A stretch of 64,000 nucleotides of DNA, from positions 558,001 to 622,000 of the forward strand of contig NZ_SNYI01000002.1 in the NCBI RefSeq assembly GCF_004362865.1, written 5' to 3'. Shown here piece by piece: positions 40,209 to 49,344 of this stretch. The translations under genes and the position numbers were made by a program. Origin of the DNA: Zeaxanthinibacter enoshimensis. GTDB lineage: Bacteria; Bacteroidota; Bacteroidia; Flavobacteriales; Flavobacteriaceae. Position 1 is the stretch's first letter; every line of letters begins with the position of its first letter. Below the pieces are notes generated by a model. That model made no database searches, had not been told where the DNA came from, and saw nothing but the letters and a program-made list of their open reading frames with translations.

Positions 40209-42428
40209 TTAAAATTCCCGCTGAAAATCGATCAAAGAGGTCAATTTCATCATTTGATTACTGAGGGTATGTAACCAGCGCAACTGCTCCATCACCAGGT
40301 GTGCTTCCTGGTATTCCTGTTCATTTTGAGGTTGGATGCTTATTCCCAGGGCATCCAATTCGGTCATTGCTTCAAATGTGCCGGGGATTTCAAAATCCTG
40401 GGATTTTACTTCAGGTTCAGGACACTCAAATTCTTCATCTTCCAGGGCACAGATCAAAAGCCGCATGTTCTCATCGATATGAGCAATTGCCTTGTCAAAG
40501 AATTCCGAAGCCTTGGTGGTAGGGCGGGTTTGGAAGTATGTACTTAAGGATGCAAGTGCCGTCAGGAATGAATGATTTAAAACAACCAGCTTATAGATCT
40601 CATCCAGGTACAATTGTTTTGATTCCGGTTCCTGGGCCATTTGCTGGTAGGCGGTACTGAGTTGGGAACTTTGCAAAAAAGCTTCTTTACGGGCTAACCG
40701 GAGTGCAGGAGGAACAGCGCCTTTTTGGCGGTAATATTCTGCGATTTGCTCAAGGAAACTCCGGTTGGCCTTAACACTTCCCAGTATACTGTCTTTTATT
40801 TCCAGGAACCCCCAGGCCGGCCATAGGAATAACACGGATACCAGGGAGAGTCCTGCCCCGATCAGGGTGTCTAACAAACGATATTGTATTACAGTCAGTA
40901 CATCGGGCCTGATGATGGCATAAATAAAAATCACACTCAGGGTAATGAAAACGGCAGCCGTGCGATAATTCCTTTGCAGCATGGAAAAGGCCAGTACCAG
41001 GGAGCCAATCCCGAGAACCGCGTAAACATATACATCCCTGACCAGGAATACCACCCCCACAGCCAGGGCTCCGCCGATCAGGGTGCCAAAGATCCTTTCC
41101 TTGAACCGTTTTTTGGTCAGCCCGTAATTGGGCCTCATGATAACGATAATCGTGAGAAGAATCCAGTAAGGATTCTGAAAATCATAGTACCAGCCTACCC
41201 CGTAACCCACCATCATGGTTACTGCCAGCCTTAAAGAATGTTTAAATATGGCTGACCTGAAATTTAAGTTCCGAAGCAGATCCCGGGGATCGTATTCTCT
41301 GTTAATCTTGAACTTCTTCAGGAGTTTCCTGTCTACCATCTCAATTTCTTCACTCCCCGGGTTCCCGAGCACCCATTTGATCCTGTTGATCTTCTCCAGT
41401 TGTTTCTCCAGGTATTCAAGAAGGTTTTTAAAGGTGAGATAGCTTTCAAAATCTGCCTGGCAAGACTCGATCTCTTCCTTCAGCTTATTTGATAGCTCGG
41501 TAAGGTGTGAGTGACTGGGTAATTTTTTTACGCTGTTTCCGGCCCGGGCAATATCGTGCAACTGCAGGGACATACCGCCGATCAACTCCCCGAATTGTTC
41601 TACCAGACCGGGATACCGCTCTGCCAGTTTTTCCATTTTTGAGTAATTGACAGGGTGAGCTACGGCAGATTCCAGGATGTCTACCAGTGCCACCAGGATC
41701 AGAAGACGTTCATTCAGGTATTGCGACTGCCCGGAACTTTTCCGGCTCACCAGTAATATCTCGCGCAAAGTTTCATGTTGTTCTGTCAGTTGGGTCTGTA
41801 CCTCCAGAAGTTCCCGCTGTAAAACATCCTGTTTGCCGAGGTTGGTAAGAATTCGCCGCCGTATATCAAGGAAATCGGCCGATAATTCATAGGTATTATT
41901 GAGTGCTTCCTCCAGGGCCCCTCTCGGATTGATCTTTTCGCGGATAGTTGCCAGCAACAAATACCAGATGCCTCCCAATCCCACAAGAAGTGTATATTCA
42001 TAATTCAGCAACACCTTGGCATCATGGGCAAAACTGAGTACCAGGGCCAAAAGGCCTGAAAAGCTGATCAGGGATGCCCGGAACCCGTAGATAGAAATAT
42101 AGGAGATACAGAAGGTAAGAAAGCCCAGGACGAGCAACAACCACCATGTCTCACGTACAAAATAGCCGGCCATAAAGGTTACCACCATGATCAGGGCCGT
42201 AGCCAGGAGAATACCCACCACTTTGTTCCTGAACCTGCCACTCACATCACTGGGAGAACACCAAAAGGCTCCAAAAGCTATGGCCAACCCTATTTCCAGG
42301 TTCCCGGTATAAATGCCTGCAAGCACAGGAATTGTCACTCCGAACCCAATAAGAATGGCCTTAGAAAAGTCAGTGCTTTTCAGGAATTGAAATAAGTCAG
42401 TGATATAGGATCTGAAGGTGGTTTTCAA
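40209..42428 (-). CDS. FUSC-family (YccS/YhfK-like) membrane transporter
   Basis: 739 residues in the duplicated FUSC layout. Six N-terminal TM helices (from FSKAILIGFGVTIPVLAGIY to about residue 165) are followed by a long cytoplasmic helical region (170-390) and a second set of six helices (about 395-520, beginning HSLRLAVTMMVGYGVGWYYD), then a C-terminal cytoplasmic helical domain. Family members are thought to export aromatic acids or similar organic anions. It is transcribed alone. An isolated FNR-like 5-4-5 dyad (42461-42474) lies 33 bp upstream but lacks the N22/-7 arrangement seen elsewhere. Confidence 0.88.
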   Translation of the reverse strand: MKTTFRSYITDLFQFLKSTDFSKAILIGFGVTIPVLAGIYTGNLEIGLAIAFGAFWCSPSDVSGRFRNKVVGILLATALIMVVTFMAGYFVRETWWLLLVLGFLTFCISYISIYGFRASLISFSGLLALVLSFAHDAKVLLNYEYTLLVGLGGIWYLLLATIREKINPRGALEEALNNTYELSADFLDIRRRILTNLGKQDVLQRELLEVQTQLTEQHETLREILLVSRKSSGQSQYLNERLLILVALVDILESAVAHPVNYSKMEKLAERYPGLVEQFGELIGGMSLQLHDIARAGNSVKKLPSHSHLTELSNKLKEEIESCQADFESYLTFKNLLEYLEKQLEKINRIKWVLGNPGSEEIEMVDRKLLKKFKINREYDPRDLLRNLNFRSAIFKHSLRLAVTMMVGYGVGWYYDFQNPYWILLTIIVIMRPNYGLTKKRFKERIFGTLIGGALAVGVVFLVRDVYVYAVLGIGSLVLAFSMLQRNYRTAAVFITLSVIFIYAIIRPDVLTVIQYRLLDTLIGAGLSLVSVLFLWPAWGFLEIKDSILGSVKANRSFLEQIAEYYRQKGAVPPALRLARKEAFLQSSQLSTAYQQMAQEPESKQLYLDEIYKLVVLNHSFLTALASLSTYFQTRPTTKASEFFDKAIAHIDENMRLLICALEDEEFECPEPEVKSQDFEIPGTFEAMTELDALGISIQPQNEQEYQEAHLVMEQLRWLHTLSNQMMKLTSLIDFQREF

Positions 42429-42460
42429 TGCAGTTTAACTTAGAGGTAAAGTTACTCTTT

Positions 42461-42474
42461 ATGATGAAAGTCAG
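42461..42474. promoter_or_regulatory. Isolated FNR-like dyad
   Basis: ATGAT-GAAA-GTCAG fits the 5-4-5 pattern of the stress-island boxes, but no TAnnTTTG lies 22 bp away on either strand. It sits between the divergent FUSC and GH2 genes and may be fortuitous. Confidence 0.3.
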
Positions 42475-42545
42475 CGGATGAAGAAACATATAATTGATGC
42501 TCTTTCGCCAATCCTGTTCATCTGATTTTTCCGGGGACCAGGAAA

Positions 42546-42553
42546 TATTTTTG
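42546..42553 (+). promoter_or_regulatory. -7 element for the GH2 gene
   Basis: TATTTTTG matches TAnnTTTG, 57 bp before the ATG at 42611. It lies downstream of the alternative ATG at 42494, which supports the shorter protein. Confidence 0.4.
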
Positions 42554-42610
42554 TCTTACTGTTTTTATCCCATCCTGTTGTTCCTATTTTTAGCAACTCA
42601 ATATTCTGCT

Positions 42611-45118
42611 ATGAAACCTGCAATCCTCCTATGCCTCCTGGGCTTAGTCTGTCATCCGGTAAAGGCCCAGATCCACCTTGATAATTGGATGTTTTACAAG
42701 GCATCAGATTCTCTTTCCGTCTCTGAGGTGACCCTGCCCCATACCTGGAATATCGAAGATGCCTTTGATGATGTACCTGGATATTTCAGGGGTCAGGGGG
42801 TATATGAGACAACTATTAATATCCACGAACTTGCTGCCCATCGGTACCTCCATTTCAAGGGGGCCAACCAGCTGACCAGGGTATATATCAACGACAGCCT
42901 GGCGGGGCAACACCGGGGCGGCTATACAGCCTTTGATATTCCAATATCTGAATTTCTCAGGGAAGGGAAAAACCAAATTAAAGTACTAGTAGATAATTCG
43001 CATATGGAAAGTATACCTCCGTTAGATGCTGATTTCACATTCTATGGGGGGTTGTACCGGAAGGTGTATCTAATGGAGGAGAATGAAATTTCCTTTAACC
43101 GCAATTACGGTGCAGACGATATTCTTTTAAAAGCCAGTCCCGGAAATGAGCAAGGCGGAATCCTGAACCTGGATATGCGCATCAGAAGTCAGGAAGACAC
43201 AGAAGTTATACTGATCCGTAAAATCACAGATCAGGAGGGATTGCGAGTGGACTCTGATTCCCTGAAATTACCAGTGAAAGCCGGTATTACTGCAAAGAAT
43301 CTATCATTAAAACTACCTGAGGTGCATGTTTGGTCTCCCTCCGATCCTTACCTCTATAATGTAGAGCTGAAGTTACTTGATAAAAATGGAACCTTCATGG
43401 ACCGCTTTGAACATAAAGTGGGTTTTAGAACTGTAGCTGCCACAACAGAGGGATTTATAATTAACCAGGATACATTAAAATTGATCGGGGTGAACAGGCA
43501 TCAGGATCTGGAGGGATTCGGTAATGCAGTGCCTGTAGAAGAACAATTAAAAGATCTCATGATGATTAAAGAAATGGGCGGTAATTTTCTCCGGTTAGCC
43601 CATTATCCCCAGCATCAGGAGATTTACGAGATGGCCGACAGTCTTGGACTTGTCTTGTGGTCGGAGATTCCTGTAGTGAACAAGGTTCCCACAGGAGCGG
43701 AGTACAGACCATATGCTGAAACCGTATTACAAATGCAAAAGGAACATATCGCACAAAGTATAAATCATCCTTCGTTGGTATTTATCGGCTATATGAACGA
43801 GATTTATTTGAGGATGGTTTTTGATAAGCATTCCCCGGAACAAGAAACGGAGATCAAGAACAAAACACTGGAACTGGCCCGGGAATTGGAAAATTTAACG
43901 AGAACTATGGCACCGGATCACCTTACAGCTATGGCGATCCATGGCCACCAGGTGTATAATGAGACGGGGATTTCCTCTTTACCGATGGTACTTGGCTGGA
44001 ATCTTTATTATGGTTGGTATGTGGGCGCTATAGAAGACCTGGGTCCATTCCTGGATGAAGAATTTGCTAAATACCCGGACAGACCCCTCATCCTTTCAGA
44101 ATACGGCGTTGGGAGTGATTCCCGTCTGCATACCGAGTACCCTGAAAAATATGATTTTACGGAGGAATACCAACTAAAATACCACCAGGGTTATGTAGAA
44201 CAGGTCAAGGAACGGCCTTATGTAATAGGTATGGCCGCCTGGAATTTTTCTGATTTTGGATCTGAGTTCCGTGGGGATACCAAGCCACACATTAATCAAA
44301 AAGGACTCGTCTCTTATGACCGTAGTCCTAAAAATACGTACTGGTGGTATAAGGCTATTTTAAGAGAGGAAAAACCTTTAGTACACATATGGAAAGATCT
44401 TCCCATACACGTCGGGTCAACTCCTGACCGCTCGATCAAGGTAATTACCAACAGACCTGTAAGATTAGATTTAAACGGTGAAAATATTGGGGTGTTTGAA
44501 CCGCACAATGGTATGATCCAAACACAGGTCACCCTTCAGCCGGGTAGTAATAAGATAAAGGCGTATATCAATAAGATCGTGGATTCCGTACAGTTGTACT
44601 GGCAAACTCCTGGATTGAATAAGAAAGGGGGTAAACTCGAATTGAATTTCGGTGCTTCTACCTATTTTACAGATAGAGAAAGATCGGTATGGATCCCGAT
44701 CAATAAGGAAAATGAATTTTTCAAGGTCAATGAAGACGTCAGAAATTTCAGAACTTCCTCTAATATAAGAGGTACGGATGAAGATCCACTTTACCAAACC
44801 GCGATGGGTCATTTATCGCATCTTATGATTCCGTTAGAAAATGGAACTTACAAGGTAGACCTGTATTTGGCATCCTTCCAGAAAAATAAGTCTATCGCTT
44901 ATGAATTGGGCAAGGAGGAAACCGGATCAGTTTTAAAAGCTACACATGCAAGCCAGGTAAGGATAAATAATGCAGTGTTGGATTTAGGCAATACACCTCC
45001 ATTACAAGCAAGAAGATTAACTACCGAAGTAGAAGTCTCGGATGGAAATATAGTCATCAGTACAGATAAGGGGGAATACTTCGGCCTCAATGCCTTGCGC
45101 ATAAGTCGAGTGAAATAG
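42611..45118 (+). CDS. Glycoside hydrolase family 2 protein
   Basis: 835 residues from the ATG at 42611, which opens a signal peptide (MKPAILLCLLGLVCHPVKAQ); the frame runs upstream to 42494 but that stretch does not fit. It has a jelly-roll sugar-binding domain (about 25-175), an Ig-like domain, and a TIM-barrel starting near 285 with LIGVNRHQDLEGFG, acid/base Glu in FIGYMNEIYL, and nucleophile Glu in LILSEYGVGSDS. The C-terminal about 150 residues resemble a malectin-like module. It is a periplasmic or outer-membrane beta-galactosidase, beta-glucuronidase or similar enzyme. It stands alone, with no SusCD pair nearby, and is convergent with the YceI gene (2 bp apart). Confidence 0.9.
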   Translation: MKPAILLCLLGLVCHPVKAQIHLDNWMFYKASDSLSVSEVTLPHTWNIEDAFDDVPGYFRGQGVYETTINIHELAAHRYLHFKGANQLTRVYINDSLAGQHRGGYTAFDIPISEFLREGKNQIKVLVDNSHMESIPPLDADFTFYGGLYRKVYLMEENEISFNRNYGADDILLKASPGNEQGGILNLDMRIRSQEDTEVILIRKITDQEGLRVDSDSLKLPVKAGITAKNLSLKLPEVHVWSPSDPYLYNVELKLLDKNGTFMDRFEHKVGFRTVAATTEGFIINQDTLKLIGVNRHQDLEGFGNAVPVEEQLKDLMMIKEMGGNFLRLAHYPQHQEIYEMADSLGLVLWSEIPVVNKVPTGAEYRPYAETVLQMQKEHIAQSINHPSLVFIGYMNEIYLRMVFDKHSPEQETEIKNKTLELARELENLTRTMAPDHLTAMAIHGHQVYNETGISSLPMVLGWNLYYGWYVGAIEDLGPFLDEEFAKYPDRPLILSEYGVGSDSRLHTEYPEKYDFTEEYQLKYHQGYVEQVKERPYVIGMAAWNFSDFGSEFRGDTKPHINQKGLVSYDRSPKNTYWWYKAILREEKPLVHIWKDLPIHVGSTPDRSIKVITNRPVRLDLNGENIGVFEPHNGMIQTQVTLQPGSNKIKAYINKIVDSVQLYWQTPGLNKKGGKLELNFGASTYFTDRERSVWIPINKENEFFKVNEDVRNFRTSSNIRGTDEDPLYQTAMGHLSHLMIPLENGTYKVDLYLASFQKNKSIAYELGKEETGSVLKATHASQVRINNAVLDLGNTPPLQARRLTTEVEVSDGNIVISTDKGEYFGLNALRISRVK

Positions 45119-45120
45119 AC

Positions 45121-45651
45121 TCAGAGGTCCAGGGTTACATATATATTTACCTTATCAGACAAGATGAGGCTTTTTTCCCCCAGATCAAAATCTAACCGGT
45201 TTATTTCAAATTCGGCCGAGAGTTTTTGGCTGTTATCTTCTGAAAAGTTCAATGGAATTGTCACTTCCCTGGTGATTCCTTTCATAGTAAGATCAAAATC
45301 TCCCATAAATATTTTCGGAGACTTTTGCTTCAGGGAACGTAGGTTCATGTGAATCTCAGGATACGATTCAACATCAAAATAATCCGATCTTTTAAGATGC
45401 TTATCACGAAGTCCAATCCCGGTTTTAATGGTTGCAGGATTTGCAGTTATATTGATAATTGATTTCTCCGGTTTACGGGTGTCCCATTCCAATTGACCCC
45501 TAAGTTCTCCAATAGTCCCTTCTACCGGAAAGCCTGCATTTTCTATGGTGAACAGGACATTTCCATCAAGAAGGGGTGTGGTATGATCATACTGCGCCCT
45601 GATGAACTGTGTCATCAACATCAAGAAGCCGATAGATATTGCTAAACGCAT
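45121..45651 (-). CDS. YceI-family periplasmic protein
   Basis: 176 residues with a signal peptide (MRLAISIGFLMLMTQFIRA) and a lipocalin-like barrel typical of YceI: GTIGELRGQLEWD, INITANPATIKTGIGLRDKHLKRSDYFDVE, and FDLTMKGITREVTIPLNFSE. YceI proteins bind polyisoprenoids or amides; some serve respiratory or acid-stress pathways. It follows the di-heme peroxidase gene with one base between stop and start, so the two form an operon, and a quinone-related electron-transfer role is plausible. Confidence 0.92.
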   Translation of the reverse strand: MRLAISIGFLMLMTQFIRAQYDHTTPLLDGNVLFTIENAGFPVEGTIGELRGQLEWDTRKPEKSIINITANPATIKTGIGLRDKHLKRSDYFDVESYPEIHMNLRSLKQKSPKIFMGDFDLTMKGITREVTIPLNFSEDNSQKLSAEFEINRLDFDLGEKSLILSDKVNIYVTLDL

Positions 45652-45652
45652 T

Positions 45653-47158
45653 TTATAAAGACTTTAAATATGCCAATAGTGCTTCCTTCTCTTCCTCCGA
45701 AATTTGCATTCCGAAGGGGTGGCCCTTCACAGCCATAGTTTCCTTGGTAGCCGGTTTAAAACCCGTTGGGATGTAATCGTCCTCCAGCCTTTGCGGGTCC
45801 AGTACATCTTCCATCCGGGACAGGTTGCCATTATGGAAAAAGGCTTGCCGCATCCAGGCGCCACGTAAGGAAGGTACTTTATAAAACCCAGTCCCTCTTC
45901 GGGTATAAAGTGTGGTTACCGAATCGGTTTCCACCGAAATATTAAAGATGTCGTACTTCTCGAAATCAGATGCCGATGGCTCATATCCGGTTGCAGGCAG
46001 CAACTGGTTATTGGTGTAAAAAGGAGGAGGATGGCAGGTCACGCAGCCTTCCCGGTTAAACACCGTCTTCCCTTTATTCAATAATTCCTGCGGGAATTTT
46101 TGGGGATTCTCAGGGGCTTCTAATGAGTAAATATATTTGGCCAATGCGAATAACTGCGCATCGCTATACCGTTTATTGACATTGCCGAAGGGATGGGACC
46201 AGGGGCTGTCAGCCGTGATCTCATCATGAGAATTGAAACCACGCATGGGAATATAACCGTTATAACTTGTCAGCATGTCCAACCCCTGGTTAAAAGCAGC
46301 ATATCGCATCAGGTCCCCGATGTTGTCGTGTCGCATTAACCCGGTATGATCCAGGTATTTGATGTCTTTTATTCCGACCAGGCTGGGAACGGCCAATGGA
46401 TAATTATAGGCAAATCCCTGGCGTACCATTACTCCAGGCGGTATAGCTTTCAGGAACTCCAGTTGTGAACTGGAATCCGACATCCAGTTTACTCTTTCCT
46501 CAATCCATGGAGTTATTGTCAGTGATTTAACGCCACTCTCATTATACGGGATATCAAATTTTTCCCTGATATATCCAAATAGCCGGTCAAATGGAAAATC
46601 CCCCTGGATCCCATCGTAAACTTTACCGTTTACGATACCTGTATGGCAAGAGGCACAGGACTGACCTCCCTGACGTAGGCCCTCCGGGGTCCTGGTATAC
46701 TGGGTATACGGTACTATCCCTTCAGGGGTGGTTTCAATTCCAATCATGGAAATTACGGAAGAATCGAGGAATTGTCCCCGGGGTGAGACTGCCCGCTGGT
46801 CAACGGGCCAGTAATACACTGCTTTACCGGCAGCAATCCAGTCTTCCTGGGTGCTTAACTTTGAAAAATCGATAAGCTCCGGGCTTAGCTCTTTTAAAGA
46901 ATCCAGGTATCCGGGGGGTTCGTGTTCCCGGATATAGACGGGGAAGGTCTTGTAAATGCGGTGCTCATCTAATGAATAATAAGTTGCCTCAGGAACATAT
47001 TCAATGATGACGGAAGTATCCGGTGGAGGAAGATGAAACCGCTTAATTTCCTCCATATCCCAGGTCTTTGGAATATCAAGCAGCATTTTTTGAGCGGAAA
47101 AACCCAGGCACAGTAATAATCCCGCGAGCAGTATGACGGTCGAGTATCTTTTACCCAT
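45653..47158 (-). CDS. Di-heme cytochrome c peroxidase-like protein
   Basis: 501 residues. An N-terminal hydrophobic segment (STVILLAGLLLCLGF) exports or anchors it. There are two CxxCH heme sites: CASCHTGI near residue 168 and CVTCHPPPFYTNN near 372, followed by the MauG/CcpA-type features PSLRGAWMRQAFFHNG and LEDVLDP. It probably receives electrons in the periplasm to reduce peroxide or oxidise an unknown partner. It is longer than typical CcpA (about 340), with an extra N-terminal domain. It is first of a two-gene operon with yceI. No terminator is visible between the convergent yceI and GH2 genes. Confidence 0.88.
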   Translation of the reverse strand: MGKRYSTVILLAGLLLCLGFSAQKMLLDIPKTWDMEEIKRFHLPPPDTSVIIEYVPEATYYSLDEHRIYKTFPVYIREHEPPGYLDSLKELSPELIDFSKLSTQEDWIAAGKAVYYWPVDQRAVSPRGQFLDSSVISMIGIETTPEGIVPYTQYTRTPEGLRQGGQSCASCHTGIVNGKVYDGIQGDFPFDRLFGYIREKFDIPYNESGVKSLTITPWIEERVNWMSDSSSQLEFLKAIPPGVMVRQGFAYNYPLAVPSLVGIKDIKYLDHTGLMRHDNIGDLMRYAAFNQGLDMLTSYNGYIPMRGFNSHDEITADSPWSHPFGNVNKRYSDAQLFALAKYIYSLEAPENPQKFPQELLNKGKTVFNREGCVTCHPPPFYTNNQLLPATGYEPSASDFEKYDIFNISVETDSVTTLYTRRGTGFYKVPSLRGAWMRQAFFHNGNLSRMEDVLDPQRLEDDYIPTGFKPATKETMAVKGHPFGMQISEEEKEALLAYLKSL

Positions 47159-47349
47159 GATGATGGAGTTGAATTTTTAAATTAATCATTTCCCAACGTC
47201 ATAGATTATTTTTTGTGCAAGTGGCACTGTTTTCTATGTATGAAGTTTATTTAAGCATTTTTACTGTCATGGTCCTAATAGGATATACCGTTAATGGTCA
47301 ATCTTGTAATATGGCTTAAAGTATGTATATGTTAAATATTATATAAAAT

Positions 47350-47372
47350 AGTACCTTGTATAACAATGTACT
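47350..47372. promoter_or_regulatory. 23-bp near-perfect dyad upstream of the micro-ORF transcript
   Basis: Arms AGTACCTTGT (47350-47359) and ACAATGTACT (47363-47372) are inverted repeats with one mismatch around a 3-bp centre. The dyad lies 83 bp before the ATG at 47455 and could be an operator. It falls in an otherwise featureless A/T-rich 296-bp gap (47159-47454). Confidence 0.45.
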
Positions 47373-47454
47373 GTAACAAAGGTTGCCATCCATCGTCCTG
47401 TAAGTATATAACAAGAAAAAAATTACAAATTATAAAACCTAATATCTGGAAACC

Positions 47455-47568
47455 ATGAAAGCTACAATGACGAAAACCGCAACAGAATCAAAGACCTTTA
47501 ATTACTTCTCTAACCTAAGAGATTGCAAACGCGTGCAATGGGCACAATACCGAAATTTTACACGCTGA
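47455..47568 (+). CDS. Candidate micro-ORF, 37 residues
   Basis: ATG at 47455 to TGA at 47566 encodes a basic 37-residue peptide beginning MKATMTKTATESKTFNYF and ending QYRNFTR. The upstream leader is A/T-rich and the ORF lies on the strand that carries a good terminator 170 bp downstream. No homology is recognised. A minus-strand frame (47515-47742) overlaps it and cannot be excluded. The single Cys and the many aromatic and basic residues offer no functional clue. Confidence is low. Confidence 0.4.
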   Translation: MKATMTKTATESKTFNYFSNLRDCKRVQWAQYRNFTR

Positions 47569-47601
47569 GATCGGCAGCATTAAATTATTATCCTTCAGAT
47601 C

Positions 47602-47736
47602 ATGAAACCATATGTTCACTCCGTATTCTCCGGTCAAAGGAAATTCAATACCCTTTTTGATATAATGCAACAGCAGGAGATCAGAACTCGGAAATACCGT
47701 CCTTCCTTCCCAGACCAACCCTGGAATAATTCCTGA
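47602..47736 (+). CDS. Candidate micro-ORF, 44 residues
   Basis: ATG at 47602 to TGA at 47734 encodes 44 residues, begins MKPYVHSVFSGQRKFNTLF, is basic, and ends PSFPDQPWNNS. It lies 33 bp after the first micro-ORF, and a strong terminator starts 4 bp after its stop codon, which supports transcription of this strand. No domain is recognised; it may be a small protein or part of a small RNA. Confidence 0.4.
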   Translation: MKPYVHSVFSGQRKFNTLFDIMQQQEIRTRKYRPSFPDQPWNNS

Positions 47737-47740
47737 AAAC

Positions 47741-47775
47741 AAAAGGGGACGACCTTACACGTGCTGTCCCCTTTT
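47741..47775 (+). terminator. Intrinsic terminator after the micro-ORFs
   Basis: The 10-bp perfect stem AAAAGGGGAC / GTCCCCTTTT (47741-47750 and 47766-47775) has a 15-nt loop. The A- and T-tracts in the arms make it usable from both strands, so it may also end the minus-strand gene whose stop codon is at 47794. Confidence 0.8.
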
Positions 47776-47793
47776 TATCCATAATATGCTATA

Positions 47794-48003
47794 CTATTTC
47801 TTATGAGTATGCAGGTAGCGTTTAAGCATTTGTTTTAAACTCTGGATATACTCCTTAAGAATGGTCGTATCAATCTCGATATGCGCCATGGAAGGAAGGG
47901 TGATAGGATCCTCATCCAGGAATATATACAATTCCGGGTACCTGGTCTCAATCAGGTTGGTAAGCCTTGTGATCTCTGATGACAATTGGTAGAGCGTCTT
48001 CAT
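47794..48003 (-). CDS. Small conserved-type hypothetical protein
   Basis: 69 residues, soluble, with a predicted helix at each end and a middle segment IFLDEDPITLPSMAHIEIDT; the tail is basic with several His and Lys (RYLHTHKK). The regular codon use and the terminator just downstream support it as a real gene. I do not recognise the family. The layout (short helical protein with an acidic-proline motif) resembles small flavobacterial proteins of unknown function. Confidence 0.65.
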   Translation of the reverse strand: MKTLYQLSSEITRLTNLIETRYPELYIFLDEDPITLPSMAHIEIDTTILKEYIQSLKQMLKRYLHTHKK

Positions 48004-48146
48004 ACCTGGTAGCCTGGGTTTAAATCAGAGGCGGAGATCGAAAACTCACAATCTGATTGTAGCGATCTCTAATACCTCCGGACTCTATTAAAGATACAAA
48101 AAACGTGTCGAATCCGGATGATATTAATCATTTATAATGCTGATTG

Positions 48147-49097
48147 TCAGACTTTAAAAAACTGAATTAGAAAGGCGATCAGTATACTCACGGCTAACCC
48201 GATATTAACCTTGGCAAAATCCTTACCGATCAGTACATACGCCTTTTTCATATGTTGTTTCCGCAATAGGTAGTGTATGGCAATCTCTCTTCCCGCAAGT
48301 ACTCCGATAAACGTCCAGGTAGTACTCATCGGAATATTGTTCATATTTCCATAGAAAAACAACAGTAATCCGTAGAAAAGATCGATAAGCGTGGCCGAAC
48401 GGATATTCCGGGTATTGGATTTTTGGTTAACGATCTTCTGAATCTTACCACCGCGACTGTTAAAAATATAGGCCATGATTCCGAGAAGAACCGTTAAAGA
48501 CATCATTAACTCCGGAAAGCTCAGTTGCCGGGGAAGAAAGACATAAATATTGGCAAAGTCCTGTATAAGCCATTGCGACCAGAGAAAAGCGGTGGAAGCC
48601 CACTGGGCAGCCAGCCAGTAACGTTTGTTCTTTTTATCAAGATTTTCCAGGGCCTCGTCTGATTCGAATCTCTTTGCGATTACCAGGTAAATTATAAGAG
48701 CCGTTACCAGTGCCAAGGCGTACCCGATGACCGATTTAAAAACCATCCCTTCAATAACCTGCTGTGAGGAGAAAACACTTAAGATCATAAATGTAGTACT
48801 TACAGGGATACCGAACCTGGTAATCACAAGCAGTGTTAGGGGTGCAAGGAGGTACCACCACGGCATGGTTTCCGGCAAAGGTATCTTGTCCAGGCGACCA
48901 TAGGTTACATCCCCCTGATGCAGGTTCCAGCCGTATATTAGTGTAGCACATAGGATCACTGAGGCGAAACCCCACAGAACCCACCATTTCTGTTTATGGT
49001 TAGAGGCCAAAAAAGTTCCCAGGGTCTGGATAACATCATTTGCGATCACCGCGTAGGCAGCGATGAGAAATCCCAAGTATATAATTGAATTTTCCAT
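48147..49097 (-). CDS. PiT-like (inorganic phosphate transporter-related) permease
   Basis: 316 residues from the ATG at 49097 (MENSIIYLGFLIAAYAV); the frame extends to 49184 but that part is polar and atypical. About ten TM helices. Two repeat signatures of the PiT/PHO-4 family appear: AAYAVIANDVIQTLGTFLAS near residue 13 (compare GANDVANA) and FGIPVSTTFMI near 105, with NIPMSTTWTFIGVLAGRE near 255. Residues of the first GANDxANA motif are changed (IANDVIQT), so the substrate may differ from phosphate. It stands alone. A dyad CAAATG-N7-CATTTG (49159-49177) lies 62 bp upstream. Confidence 0.75.
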   Translation of the reverse strand: MENSIIYLGFLIAAYAVIANDVIQTLGTFLASNHKQKWWVLWGFASVILCATLIYGWNLHQGDVTYGRLDKIPLPETMPWWYLLAPLTLLVITRFGIPVSTTFMILSVFSSQQVIEGMVFKSVIGYALALVTALIIYLVIAKRFESDEALENLDKKNKRYWLAAQWASTAFLWSQWLIQDFANIYVFLPRQLSFPELMMSLTVLLGIMAYIFNSRGGKIQKIVNQKSNTRNIRSATLIDLFYGLLLFFYGNMNNIPMSTTWTFIGVLAGREIAIHYLLRKQHMKKAYVLIGKDFAKVNIGLAVSILIAFLIQFFKV

Positions 49098-49158
49098 TTG
49101 TCTTAATTGGTTAACGGATCCCCGTTTTTTGAACTCCGGGTAATCCTGAAAATGCCAG

Positions 49159-49177
49159 CAAATGACGCTGACATTTG
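49159..49177. promoter_or_regulatory. Inverted repeat upstream of the PiT-like gene
   Basis: CAAATG and CATTTG are perfect 6-bp arms separated by 7 bp. The position (62-80 bp before the start codon) suits an operator; no regulator is implied. Confidence 0.3.
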
Positions 49178-49344
49178 TTATCATAAAATAGCCGCAAGGT
49201 TATTTTATTATTACCGCAATGTTATATAATTCTGTTCGACTGTAGTCTTTGAGAGCCAATGGAATGGCCTATGTAATACTCTAAAAATTAACATATTATT
49301 AAAGCTTTAAATAAATACCTTTATCCTGTTTTTATATCCAGAGA

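Noticed and set aside
47515-47742. 75-codon minus-strand frame overlapping the two micro-ORFs
   Set aside because: No domain or promoter; the terminator placement favours the plus strand, although coding on the minus strand cannot be fully excluded.
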